From JAVBTT01 sp031556035 (GTDB taxonomy: Bacteria > Bacillota > Clostridia > Oscillospirales > UBA929): a DNA stretch of 64,000 nt. The DNA lies in the NCBI GenBank assembly GCA_031556035.1, contig JAVBTT010000002.1:130372-194371 (forward strand), in the 5' to 3' direction. Of the stretch, positions 17,763-26,743 are shown in pieces (position 1 is the stretch's first letter; the number at the start of each line of letters is the position of its first letter). The translations under genes and the position numbers were made by a program. The notes beneath the pieces are model-generated. The model was not told where the DNA came from, searched no databases, and was given only the letters and a program-made list of their open reading frames with translations.

Positions 17763-17792
17763 ATTATACGTTAACACGCTTCTATTAGTCAA
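17763..17792 (-). promoter_or_regulatory. gdhA promoter
   Basis: On the minus strand, TTGACT (17792-17787), 18-nt spacer, TATAAT (17768-17763). Confidence 0.75.
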
Positions 17793-17857
17793 TACTTTTT
17801 GCAAGTATTATTTGTTGTTCTTGCATCATTGTGTTGTTGCACTATTTGCCGCCCCTA

Positions 17858-17909
17858 GTTGCGTGTAATATTATTTATTCTTTCACGCAACAGCTTTGTG
17901 TGATATAAT
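17858..17909 (+). promoter_or_regulatory. Promoter and inverted-repeat operator of the MFS operon
   Basis: TATAAT at 17904-17909 with a weak -35 TTTCAC at 17881-17886 (17-nt spacer). GTTGCGTG (17858-17865) and CACGCAAC (17884-17891) form a perfect 8-bp inverted repeat with an 18-nt spacer; the right arm overlaps the -35, a position expected for a repressor site. Confidence 0.55.
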
Positions 17910-17965
17910 AGCGCCTGCACCCGAAGCGCGTCCTCCCCCGCAAATACTCCCTTCAGAGGTATTGC

Positions 17966-19141
17966 ATGACAAAGACATTGAACGCCCGTTTCGCGGCGCT
18001 TCAGACTATTTTTTTCGTAAACTTCTGTGTATCGGTGGCGTACATTGTCCCGATGCTGAGCTCACTCGGCTATAAAACCATACACATAACACTTATCATG
18101 ACAGGCTCGGCAATAGTTTGCTCGGTGGCCCAGCCTCTGCTGGGCCACCTCTGTGACGCCTTCGGGCATCAGAGGCTGATCGTGCTGTTCTGCACCGTAT
18201 CTCCTGCGCTTTACCTGTTTGTACTCTGGCGGTGGGGGGCGATTCCGGGTATAGCGGCAGTAGCTGCGGCATTGACCTCGGCCTCCGTCCAGTCCATGAC
18301 GGGCGTGATAGACTCATGGGCATCCAAGCTCAAGAGCGAGGGCCATACGCTGAATTTCGGCGCTACCCGCAGTCTGGGCTCCATGTCTTACGCGCTGACC
18401 TCCCTGGCGTTCGGGCTGCTGCTTGACCGGTTCGGAATAAGGATAGCGCCTGTCGCGCTGCTCATCTGCTTCCCTCTGATGCTGGCGGCTCTGCTGCGAA
18501 TTCCCGAGCCCGTCCCGCACAAAAACGCCGGCGGGGATTTCCCCGCCGCGCTGAAGTCGCTTCTGGCCGTACCTCAGTACAGACTGCTGCTTATATGCTA
18601 TTTTTTAGTTATGCTTCCCTTCGCCTCACAGATAACCTATTTCCCGCTGCTGTTCCAGGAACTCGGGGGGACAAGCTCCCAGCTTGGGCTGGCGTATTTC
18701 CTTGCCTCCTCCGAAATCATATCCATGCTGCTGTACGCCCGCCTCAGGCGGCGCTTAAAATGTGAAACTCTGCTGCTGGCCGCCTTTATTGTGTTCGGAC
18801 TTAAAAATCTGCTTGCGGCGCTGGCGCCAAACGTCCCCGCTCTTTCCGCGGTCAATCTGCTGCAATTCGGCTGCTACGGGCTGCTTGTGCCCGGCGTCGT
18901 CGATTTTCTCTCCTCCCGCATTTCCCGGGGCCGTCTGTCGACGGCGCAGCTCATCGCTAACGCTGTCGGGCTCAGCATATCCCAGATAGTCGGCAACTTT
19001 TGCTTTGGACTGCTCGCGGACGCGCTCGGACTAAGGCACATGTTCATCATCGCGGCCTTTCCGGCCTTTGCAGGCGCGGCAATCTGGATAGCCGGAAACC
19101 GCGCAATCAATCGAAAAAGGGCGAATGAGCAATGGATATAG
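17966..19141 (+). CDS. MFS transporter (LacY/nucleoside-symporter-like)
   Basis: 391-residue integral membrane protein with about 12 predicted segments in two six-helix halves. The loop LLGHLCDAFGHQRLIVL between helices 2 and 3 is the MFS signature region, and the N-terminal AALQTIFFVNFCVSVAYIVPML is typical of the MFS_1-like/LacY-type branch. The substrate cannot be read from sequence. Start ATG at 17966; AGAGG lies about 9 nt upstream. Its stop overlaps the next gene by 10 nt, implying coupled expression with the flavoprotein that follows. Confidence 0.85.
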   Translation: MTKTLNARFAALQTIFFVNFCVSVAYIVPMLSSLGYKTIHITLIMTGSAIVCSVAQPLLGHLCDAFGHQRLIVLFCTVSPALYLFVLWRWGAIPGIAAVAAALTSASVQSMTGVIDSWASKLKSEGHTLNFGATRSLGSMSYALTSLAFGLLLDRFGIRIAPVALLICFPLMLAALLRIPEPVPHKNAGGDFPAALKSLLAVPQYRLLLICYFLVMLPFASQITYFPLLFQELGGTSSQLGLAYFLASSEIISMLLYARLRRRLKCETLLLAAFIVFGLKNLLAALAPNVPALSAVNLLQFGCYGLLVPGVVDFLSSRISRGRLSTAQLIANAVGLSISQIVGNFCFGLLADALGLRHMFIIAAFPAFAGAAIWIAGNRAINRKRANEQWI

Positions 19142-20337
19142 CGGTAATCGGCGGAGGCGCCTCCGGTCTTGCCGCCGCGATAGGCGCCTCCCGCTCCGGG
19201 GCGGGGGTGACCATATTTGAAAAGCTTCCGAGAGTGGGAAAAAAGCTGCTCGCCACCGGCAACGGGCGCTGCAACCTGTCAAACGCCCGCGTTGACCCGG
19301 AAAGGAATTACCGCAGCGGCGACCTCCGGCTTGTGAAGGCCGTTTTTGAGGCGTTCTCGCCCTCGGACACCCTGGCTTTTTTTGACGGTCTGGGCATACC
19401 GGTACGCGAGGGAGAGGACGGCAGGCTGTACCCCTATTCGCTCCAGGCCGCCTCTGTGCTTGACGTGCTTCGCTTTGAGACCGCCAGGCTCGGCGCAAAA
19501 ACCGTCTGCGGCGGCGAGGTCACGCGAATTGAGCGCTCAGGAGAAGGCTTTTCGGTGTCGGGAGCATACTTTGGCAGAGTTGTAGTCGCGGCCGGGGGCA
19601 TAGCGGCCCCTTCGCTCGGGGGCGGCAGGAGCGGCTATGAACTGCTGCGCTCGTTCGGGCACAAAATAACTCCGCTCGCCCCGTCTATCGTCCAGCTCAA
19701 GACGGACACCTCCCTCACGAAGGCCCTGAAGGGGATAAAAATTGACGGCGCGCTGTCGCTTGCGCACCGTGACGAGATCGTCTCGCGGCAGTCCGGTGAG
19801 ATACTGTTCACCGAGTACGGACTCTCCGGCCCGCCGGCGATGCAGCTGTCAACCCGGCTAGCGGGCAAGCCGATATCCGGCTTCGGCGTTTTGATAGACT
19901 TTCTGCCGGAGCTGGCTCAGGATGAGCTTGCCGCCATGCTGGACAGGCGCAGGCTGCGGCATCCCGAGCGGGCGCTTGAGGATATCTTCGTCGGCCTCCT
20001 CCCCAGGCGCGTGGGCCAGACGCTCCTCAGGAGCGCCGGGAAAACCTTTGAGCATACATGCGGGTCGCTTTCCCCGGAGGACGCGAGCCGTCTGGCTGCG
20101 TTAGCCAAGCACTTTCACCTGAATCTCACCGGAACCCTCGGCTTTCAGGACGCGCAGGTCACAAGCGGCGGCGCGGATTTGAGCGGCTTCAGCCACACGC
20201 TGGAATCGCAATATATGCCCGGTCTGCACGCCTGCGGCGAGGTGCTTGACGTGGACGGCGACTGCGGGGGGTACAATCTGCAATGGGCGTGGTCCTCCGG
20301 CATGGTCGCGGGGCGCTGCGCCGCAGGAGGTTTTTAA
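19132..20337 (+). CDS. HI0933/YhiN-family flavoprotein (NAD(P)/FAD-dependent oxidoreductase)
   Basis: 401-residue FAD protein. The N-terminal dinucleotide fold IAVIGGGASGLAAAIGA (residues 3-19) is followed by the YhiN-family signature RVGKKLLATGNGRCNLSN (about 36-53). The C-terminal YNLQWAWSSGMVAG segment closes the FAD site. The physiological reaction is not known for most of this family; some gut clostridial members (BaiN) act on bile-acid intermediates, but nothing here ties this one to that. Overlaps the MFS gene by 10 nt and abuts the next flavoprotein (TAATG). Confidence 0.88.
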   Translation: MDIAVIGGGASGLAAAIGASRSGAGVTIFEKLPRVGKKLLATGNGRCNLSNARVDPERNYRSGDLRLVKAVFEAFSPSDTLAFFDGLGIPVREGEDGRLYPYSLQAASVLDVLRFETARLGAKTVCGGEVTRIERSGEGFSVSGAYFGRVVVAAGGIAAPSLGGGRSGYELLRSFGHKITPLAPSIVQLKTDTSLTKALKGIKIDGALSLAHRDEIVSRQSGEILFTEYGLSGPPAMQLSTRLAGKPISGFGVLIDFLPELAQDELAAMLDRRRLRHPERALEDIFVGLLPRRVGQTLLRSAGKTFEHTCGSLSPEDASRLAALAKHFHLNLTGTLGFQDAQVTSGGADLSGFSHTLESQYMPGLHACGEVLDVDGDCGGYNLQWAWSSGMVAGRCAAGGF

Positions 20338-21914
20338 TGCTTAAAATTAAAAATGTTTATCTTCCGCTTGGATTTGACTTTTCCGGGCTGATCCCGGAGG
20401 CGTCAAAAGCCTTGGGCTGCGCGCCGGCGGATATCCTGTCCTGCAGCCTCTGGCGCAAATCGATCGACGCGCGGCACGGCATAAGATATGTGTGCTCGCT
20501 CCTGGCGCAGCTCAGAATACCTGAGGACGCGTTTGTCGGAGGGGATATTGAGGCGTTCCGGGAATCGGCTTACAAGGCTCCGGCGCGCGTTGAGCGCAGG
20601 GCCAGGGTTATCGTCACCGGCTTTGGCCCCGCCGGAATATTCTGCGCCCTGACGCTGGCGAGGGCCGGCTTTGCCCCCGTCGTGCTCGAGCGCGGCGGCG
20701 ATGTGGATAAACGCCTTGAGGCCGTCAACTCCTTTTGGCGCGGCGGGGAGCTGGACGAGGACTGCAACGTGCAATTTGGGGAGGGCGGGGCAGGAACATT
20801 TTCGGACGGCAAGCTCACCACCGGCATAAAAGACCCGCGCTGCCGCCATGTGCTGGAAACGCTGGTTTCATTCGGCGCTCCCGGCGATATACTGACGGAC
20901 GCGCATCCGCACATAGGCACCGACCGGCTGAGGCCGATAATCGCCTCTGTCCGGGAGGAAATTATCAGGCTGGGCGGAGCTGTGTTGTTCAACACGAGGC
21001 TCGAAAGAGTGATTGGCCACAGCGATAATACAATAAGTATAATTGCTTCGACCGCTCAGGGCAACAGAGAGCTCACGTGCGATCATCTGGTGCTCGCGCT
21101 GGGGCACTCGGCGCGCGACACGACAAGACAGCTTTATGCTGACGGCTTCACGTTTATCCCTAAGCCCTTTTCCCTGGGCGTTCGGATTGAACACCTTCAG
21201 GAGGACATTGACCTGGCACTTTACAGGGAGGCGAGGCGGGGCTTGCTCCCCCCGGCTGAATACAGGCTCAGCGCGCATCTGCCGGACGGGCGCTCAGTTT
21301 ACACCTTCTGCATGTGCCCTGGAGGCGTAGTCGTTTCCTCCTCCAGCCAAAGGGGAGGGGTGGTCACCAACGGAATGAGCCTGCACGCGCGGGACGGCGC
21401 GAACGCCAACAGCGCCCTGCTGGTTGGGGTCGCCCCGAAGGATTTCCCCTCCGGGCTTCCACTCGCGGGGCTAGAGCTTCAGGAGAGCATTGAGCGCTCG
21501 GCTTTCATCGCCGGAGGAGGCGATTACAGGGCGCCTGTTCAGCTTGTCGGGGATTTCCTGCAGAATCTGCCCACAAGGGTTTTCGGCAGAGTAAAGCCAA
21601 GCTGCCTTCCGGGAACAGCACCCGGCGATATACGCTCCTGCCTCCCGGCGTTTGTAACAGACGCGCTCGCGCTCGCGCTTCCGGCTCTGGGTCGCAGGCT
21701 TCGAGGCTTTGACAGCCCGGAGGCCGTCCTGACCGCGCCCGAGACCCGCTCCTCATCTCCTGTCCGTATGCTTCGCGGCGAAGACCTGAGGGCGGAGGCC
21801 CACCCGAACGTCTACCCCTGCGGCGAGGGCGCCGGGTACGCGGGCGGCATAGTTTCCGCGGCTGTGGATGGAATACGGGCCGCGGAGGAGATATGCCGCG
21901 CCAGCCGGCTCTGA
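20337..21914 (+). CDS. COG2509-type FAD-dependent dehydrogenase
   Basis: 525-residue uncharacterised flavoprotein. After an N-terminal domain of about 85 residues that includes WRKSIDARHGIRYVCSL, there is a Rossmann FAD motif VIVTGFGPAGIFCALTLA (about 90-107). The conserved NVQFGEGGAGTFSDGKL follows near 145-165, the hallmark of this group, and the C-terminus is PCGEGAGYAGGIVSAAVDGI. Start ATG at 20337 overlaps the previous stop and has GGAGG 6 nt upstream; the frame opens earlier but inside the previous gene. The stop TGA is also the first triplet of the repeat element that follows. Confidence 0.88.
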   Translation: MLKIKNVYLPLGFDFSGLIPEASKALGCAPADILSCSLWRKSIDARHGIRYVCSLLAQLRIPEDAFVGGDIEAFRESAYKAPARVERRARVIVTGFGPAGIFCALTLARAGFAPVVLERGGDVDKRLEAVNSFWRGGELDEDCNVQFGEGGAGTFSDGKLTTGIKDPRCRHVLETLVSFGAPGDILTDAHPHIGTDRLRPIIASVREEIIRLGGAVLFNTRLERVIGHSDNTISIIASTAQGNRELTCDHLVLALGHSARDTTRQLYADGFTFIPKPFSLGVRIEHLQEDIDLALYREARRGLLPPAEYRLSAHLPDGRSVYTFCMCPGGVVVSSSSQRGGVVTNGMSLHARDGANANSALLVGVAPKDFPSGLPLAGLELQESIERSAFIAGGGDYRAPVQLVGDFLQNLPTRVFGRVKPSCLPGTAPGDIRSCLPAFVTDALALALPALGRRLRGFDSPEAVLTAPETRSSSPVRMLRGEDLRAEAHPNVYPCGEGAGYAGGIVSAAVDGIRAAEEICRASRL

Positions 21915-22143
21915 TACTAATCCCATGTTTAAAGCGTAGATATTACGGCGGCATCTAACAGTAGCAATTTATATGGCTTATACAGCCGCCGTAATATGTG
22001 TTAAAATCAATATTACTCCGGCAAATCAAGCCTGCCTAATTTACCACTGATAAGTGCCGGAGTAATATAATAATCGGCAAAAGCTTGCCGCGACAAGCTT
22101 TTGCCGATTACTATACGGAAGGCTTTAAACAGGAATTAGTATA
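21915..22143. repeat. Type 1 palindromic element, most complete copy
   Basis: Ends are TACTAATCCCATGTTTAAAG (left) and CTTTAAACAGGAATTAGTAT (right), imperfect inverted repeats. Inside are three hairpins: ATATTACGGCGGC/GCCGCCGTAATAT (21940-21997); ATATTACTCCGGCA/TGCCGGAGTAATAT (22010-22068); and AATCGGCAAAAGCTTG-N6-CAAGCTTTTGCCGATT (22072-22109). The first two hairpins recur as an inverted copy at 61538-61667. No ORF and no transposase nearby. The left end is fused to the stop codon of the preceding gene. Confidence 0.85.
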
Positions 22144-22157
22144 ACACCGGATTTGTG

Positions 22158-23174
22158 TTACAGTATCTCGTCTAATCTGACCGGCCTGTTCTCCTTCAGA
22201 GAGAGCTTGGCCGCCAGAGCTATTGCCACAGGCTTAAGTCCGTCGTCAATGGTGACGGGCACCGGCTTGTCGTGAAGAACCGCGTCCACAAACTGCCGCA
22301 TCTCCTCGGCAAACGACTGCATATAGCGTTCGAGGAAGAAGTAGAGCGGCTTGTCGGCGCAGACGCCATTCCCCGTGGCAATTGTTACAGTGGTCTCCCT
22401 ATCGTTTTCAATCGCGGCCATGCCCTTGGAGCCGAACACCTCCAGCCTCTGGTCGTAGCCGTAGGAGGCGCGGCGGCAGTTGTCGATTACCCCGATGGCG
22501 CCGTTTGCAAAGCTCAGTGTGACAACCGCGGTGTCGATGTCGCCCGCCTCGCCGATGGCCGGATCCACCGTCACGGCGCCCCGGGCGTAGACCTCCACCA
22601 CCTCGCTCATCGCCTGATAGCGGGCCATGTCAAAATCGTGGATGGTACAGTCCAGAAACAGCCCGCCGGAAACCGCAGCGTATTCGGGGGAGGGCGGCGC
22701 CGGATCGCGCGATGTGATTTTGATGACGGCCACATCGCCAAGCGCGCCCGATTCCACCAGTCCCCGGACGCGGGCAAAGTTGTGGTCAAAGCGGCGGTTA
22801 AAGCCGATCTGCATCTTGACTCCGCACTCCCGTACTACGCGCCCCGCCTCTATAATTTTGGCAATGGTCAAATCCACCGGTTTTTCGCAAAAGATGTGCT
22901 TGCCGGCCCGCGCCGCTTCCATGCTGATATCGGCGTGTGTGTTGGTGGGCGAACAGATCAGGACCGCGTCAATGCTTTTGTCTGCCAGGATTTCCCTATA
23001 GTCGTCATACACGCGCGGGATGGAGAATTCATCCGCCACGCGTCTGGCGGCCTCCAAATTCACGTCCGATATCGCGCCGGCAACCGCGTCCTGCACGATG
23101 TGGGCAATTGACTTGGCGTGTACATAACCGATCCGCCCGGCGCCGATGATCCCAATATTAATTTTTTTGCTCAT
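22158..23174 (-). CDS. iolG: Inositol 2-dehydrogenase-like Gfo/Idh/MocA oxidoreductase
   Basis: 338-residue NAD-dependent sugar/polyol dehydrogenase. The Rossmann motif IGIIGAGRIGYVHAKSI is at about 7-23, the catalytic lysine lies in FCEKPVDLT (near 97), and the conserved Asp/His are in GGLFLDCTIHDFDMARY (near 170-186). The overall sequence resembles IolG, which oxidises myo-inositol to 2-keto-myo-inositol. It is the third gene of an operon with yesM-yesN, 15 nt after yesN. It faces an ABC/GH4 sugar locus rather than the iol operon, so another polyol or sugar substrate remains possible. Confidence 0.82.
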   Translation of the reverse strand: MSKKINIGIIGAGRIGYVHAKSIAHIVQDAVAGAISDVNLEAARRVADEFSIPRVYDDYREILADKSIDAVLICSPTNTHADISMEAARAGKHIFCEKPVDLTIAKIIEAGRVVRECGVKMQIGFNRRFDHNFARVRGLVESGALGDVAVIKITSRDPAPPSPEYAAVSGGLFLDCTIHDFDMARYQAMSEVVEVYARGAVTVDPAIGEAGDIDTAVVTLSFANGAIGVIDNCRRASYGYDQRLEVFGSKGMAAIENDRETTVTIATGNGVCADKPLYFFLERYMQSFAEEMRQFVDAVLHDKPVPVTIDDGLKPVAIALAAKLSLKENRPVRLDEIL

Positions 23175-23189
23175 GAATTCCTCGCTCCT

Positions 23190-24752
23190 TCATTTTTTCC
23201 CGTTTTCAATTCTGTAATGGCGCGGGCTGAAGCCTGTGTATTTCTTGAAAAGTATGGAGAAGTACGCCGCATCCTCAACGCCGACCATAACGGCAATTTC
23301 GTAGGATTTAAGATCAGTCGTCAGCAACAGCTCCTTTGCCTTGTTAATCCTTATTTTTGTCAGGGCCTCCGTTATGGTCTCTCCCGTTACCTTTTTAAAC
23401 AGGTGGCTCAAGTAACTCTCGTTCACATGGGCGTTTTGCGCGATGTTGACAAGACGTATATTTTTCCTGTAGTGCTCGCTTATAAAGTCCATCGTCTTTT
23501 GAATAATTGTATTATTGTTTTCCACATAGCTCTGTATTTTATTGCAAATGTGGGATATCTCCGCCTCAATGAGCGAGGACAGCTCGCTCACCGATGCCGC
23601 CTCAAATATCTTTCTGTATACCTCGGAGTCAATAATCTTTTCATCCTCCTTGACCGGAACCAGCTTGACGCAAAGGGAGTAGATGAGGGCGGCTATATTT
23701 TTTACATATTCGATGGCCAGCTTTGTGCGCTTGACATATCGGACGAAATCAAACAGCAGCCGCACCGCCGCAGTATTGTCCCCGGAGCTGACGGCCGCGA
23801 CAATGTCGTCAATAAAGGACTCGGCCGCCCCCTCCTTGCCGTCGAGAACCGTTTTTTCATTGGGCAAATACATGCAAATGCTGTTCTGCTCGTAAAAACG
23901 GTTTTTCATGGCTTTTATTGTCTCCTCATAGGCGGCGGGAAGCTCAGCCGCGCCATGATGCACTCCGCTGATGGACACCGAGATTGAAATGGAGAGCGTA
24001 GTTTCCGAGATGCCGGTGATCTCCTCGCAGGCCAAAAGGATTCCGCGCATCTCATCCCCGTAGTCCCTGCCGTCGAGCCGTAAAACCAGACAAAGGCGGT
24101 TCTTGTCCATGGGTACGCACAGGTGGTCATAAGCGTGAAACGCGAGATCCGCCATGTTCTTTATTCTCATCCCTCCGGCGGCCTCGGCGTCAGCTCCGGC
24201 GTTAAACACGGTCGTCTCAATTAAGATCAGCACAAATGAGGACAGGCCGAAATCCTCCGCCCTGCCCGGCGGCTTCGCGTTGAGAATGATGTCGCGAACC
24301 TGATTTTCGCGCAGTATCTCCATGCTGTCCGATATTTCGCTCTCCAGCGTCTGGATGCGGCTGCGGGTTTCCTTGCGCGACTCTATCTGCTCCAGCGCCT
24401 TCTGCACCGCGCTGGATATCTGGCTGAGCTTTGTTGGCTTTAACACAAAGTCGACCACCTCGTACCGCACGGCCGCCTGCGCGAAGGAAAAGTCGGCGTA
24501 CCCTGTCAGAATGATAGTCTTTATATACCCGTACTTCTCATGGATGCGCCGCACCAGCTCAATGCCGTCCATGCCGGGCATTTTGATGTCGGTGATAACG
24601 ATATCGGGCTTGTGGATCTCGATTATGTCCAGCGCCTCAATCCCGTCCTCCGCCTCGTATACCGCGTCTATCCCCAGCGATTCCCATTCCATGTAATCCC
24701 TTATCCCGATCCGGATAAACGGCTCATTATCCACAATTAACGCCTTATACAT
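23190..24752 (-). CDS. YesN-type response regulator (REC + AraC-family HTH)
   Basis: 520-residue transcription factor. The receiver domain (1-120) begins MYKALIVDNEPFIRIGIRDY, with the phospho-acceptor Asp in PDIVITDIKMPGMDGIELV and a conserved Lys in FVLKPTK. A long linker follows, then a C-terminal AraC HTH pair (about 420-520) with VNIAQNAHVNESYLSHLFKK and EIAVMVGVEDAAYFSILFKK. Start ATG at 24752 overlaps the yesM stop and has GGAGGG 6 nt upstream. Members of this family usually activate an adjacent sugar ABC transporter operon, which here lies divergently at 26.7 kb. Confidence 0.93.
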   Translation of the reverse strand: MYKALIVDNEPFIRIGIRDYMEWESLGIDAVYEAEDGIEALDIIEIHKPDIVITDIKMPGMDGIELVRRIHEKYGYIKTIILTGYADFSFAQAAVRYEVVDFVLKPTKLSQISSAVQKALEQIESRKETRSRIQTLESEISDSMEILRENQVRDIILNAKPPGRAEDFGLSSFVLILIETTVFNAGADAEAAGGMRIKNMADLAFHAYDHLCVPMDKNRLCLVLRLDGRDYGDEMRGILLACEEITGISETTLSISISVSISGVHHGAAELPAAYEETIKAMKNRFYEQNSICMYLPNEKTVLDGKEGAAESFIDDIVAAVSSGDNTAAVRLLFDFVRYVKRTKLAIEYVKNIAALIYSLCVKLVPVKEDEKIIDSEVYRKIFEAASVSELSSLIEAEISHICNKIQSYVENNNTIIQKTMDFISEHYRKNIRLVNIAQNAHVNESYLSHLFKKVTGETITEALTKIRINKAKELLLTTDLKSYEIAVMVGVEDAAYFSILFKKYTGFSPRHYRIENGKK

Positions 24753-26517
24753 CGCAGCCCTCCACATTATCCCCCGGAAGCACTATCAACACTTCGGTCC
24801 CCTCTCCCCGCACGCTTTGTATGGTCAGGCCGTATTCCTCGCCGTAAAACAGGCGCAGCCGCTTGTCCGTATTGTAAATGCCGATATGGCTGCGTCCGCC
24901 GTCCGACGGCGCGGTCATCTCCCCCTCCGGCGAGTAAAGAGTGCTCACGTCAAAGCCCACCCCGTTGTCGGAGATGCGGATGCAAATCCGGTCGTCAACG
25001 GCCTGCGCGTGAAGGCTCATTACCCCCGCTCCGCGCTTGTTCTCAAGGCCGTGGACGACGGCGTTCTCCACGATGCACTGGATGCACAGCTTGGGAACGA
25101 GCATGTCCAAAATCCTGTCATCGTCAACCCGGATGTCCGTCTGCAGCTTGTCTCCAAAGCGCACCTTTTGCAAATACAGGTAAAAATTGATATACTCAAG
25201 TTCCTCCCTGATTGTAATTTTCTCGTCTTCCTTCATGTATATCCCCGCGCGCAGCAGCTGCCCCAACGACCACACCATTTCGGACAGCTCCTCCTCTCCC
25301 CGCATGGTGGCCTGCCAGGTGATGCACTCCAGCGCGTTAAACAAAAAATGGGGGTTGATTTGCGCCAGCAAAAACTTAAGCTCAGCCTCCTTGGACGACA
25401 GCTTCTTTTCATAAACCTCATTGATAAGGCGGTTAATCTCAGCCGCCATACCGTTGACGGTGTCGGCCAGCCTGTCGAATTCCGAAAAACCGCTCGGCTC
25501 AACCCTGACATCAAAATGCCCCTGCCCGATTTCAGAGACGACCTCAAGCACCTTGTCAATAGGCTTGACAAAGGCGGCGGCAATCCATCCGCCCAGCAGC
25601 AAAAGGCCCAGCAGCAGGACGGCGATTATCAGGATAAAATTGGCGGTAATGTGCCTTAAATCCGCGAACGCCTCGTTTTCAGGGATTACAAGCACAGAAT
25701 AAAGACCGTAGCGCGAAAGCGTGTTGGACTGCGCGAGAAAGCTGCTGCCATCGTATTTGAACTTGTAAAACTCCCCGTAGCTCCACTCCCGCGTTCGCCA
25801 CTTCCCGGACAGGTCCAGCTTGGCGTCCGCGTTCCCGTTCTTCTGAAAAATCAGCCTGTCCTGATGGTACACGGACAGCATAATGGAATTGTAGGAGCTG
25901 TCCAGACTTCCCAGTATGTCAAACAGCTCATACCGCACCGCGACGACAAGGGTGGCGATTTCAGCCCCTGTGCTCAAATCGCTCATCACATAGGTGATGT
26001 ACAGATAGCCGCCCGGGTATTCCGGCAGGATGACGCTCGTCGCGCCCGGGGATGCCCGGGAGGCGCTGAACACACGGAGATTGTTTTCAAAGTCGGAGCC
26101 CCCCACCGTGTGCCTCTGCACGCCGTAGCTCTCCTCCGCGCTGACGAAAACATAGACGGAGTCAATCAGCTTTTCATGCCAGGCGGCGTCGAACAGGAGC
26201 TGCTGCTTAAGGCGGTTTTCGATCCTGATCACCTTTTCAACCTTTTCGCCGGCTGTGTGGTATTCCTCAAGCAGCGCGGCGCGCAGGGATGAGTTCGAGA
26301 TAAGCAGCAGCGCCAGCGTGTTGACCGATTCCAGCCGGTCGTTCAGAAGCTCGTTGACCTGGCCCACATACTCCTTCAGATGCGCGTCGTTCTTTTCCCT
26401 GAGGCTTCGTTCCAGGGAAAAATAAAAAAACGCGCCCGAAAAACCAATGGCGACAGTGGTGATCAGCATGACTATTGCGACGAAACGGATTTTAAAGGAG
26501 GAATAATTGATTTTCAT
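24745..26517 (-). CDS. YesM-type sensor histidine kinase
   Basis: About 590 residues. A membrane segment at about 10-30, an extracellular sensor region to about 285, a second membrane segment (ANFILIIAVLLLGLLLLGGW), and a HAMP domain. The His_kinase domain has the conserved ELKFLLAQINPHFLFNALE (His is the phosphorylated residue), followed by an ATPase domain with CIQCIVENAVVHGLE and ISDNGVGFD. Partner of the YesN regulator, whose start overlaps this stop. ATG at 26517 is taken as the start; an in-frame GTG at 26529 is the alternative, and neither has a strong ribosome site. Confidence 0.9.
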   Translation of the reverse strand: MKINYSSFKIRFVAIVMLITTVAIGFSGAFFYFSLERSLREKNDAHLKEYVGQVNELLNDRLESVNTLALLLISNSSLRAALLEEYHTAGEKVEKVIRIENRLKQQLLFDAAWHEKLIDSVYVFVSAEESYGVQRHTVGGSDFENNLRVFSASRASPGATSVILPEYPGGYLYITYVMSDLSTGAEIATLVVAVRYELFDILGSLDSSYNSIMLSVYHQDRLIFQKNGNADAKLDLSGKWRTREWSYGEFYKFKYDGSSFLAQSNTLSRYGLYSVLVIPENEAFADLRHITANFILIIAVLLLGLLLLGGWIAAAFVKPIDKVLEVVSEIGQGHFDVRVEPSGFSEFDRLADTVNGMAAEINRLINEVYEKKLSSKEAELKFLLAQINPHFLFNALECITWQATMRGEEELSEMVWSLGQLLRAGIYMKEDEKITIREELEYINFYLYLQKVRFGDKLQTDIRVDDDRILDMLVPKLCIQCIVENAVVHGLENKRGAGVMSLHAQAVDDRICIRISDNGVGFDVSTLYSPEGEMTAPSDGGRSHIGIYNTDKRLRLFYGEEYGLTIQSVRGEGTEVLIVLPGDNVEGCDV

Positions 26518-26743
26518 ATCTAACCACACCGCAAATTTTTTAACAAATTACGATTCACAGCCGCCGTTCTTTTCTAATATAGCACCAAGTCCGGCAAATG
26601 CAATCGCCACATGACGAGGACGTAATAAAAACAAAAGAAATGCCAAATATATTCGATTTTATTTACCCTCGGAATCGACTACTATTACAGGTAGAGGGAA
26701 AATGATGACCACCGACCACATGTATAAACTGGAGGTAATTGTG

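Noticed and set aside
21915..22143. CRISPR array or integron attC site at the repeat element
   Set aside because: Repeats are inverted, not regularly spaced direct repeats, there are no cas or integrase genes, and the stems are perfect palindromes unlike attC.
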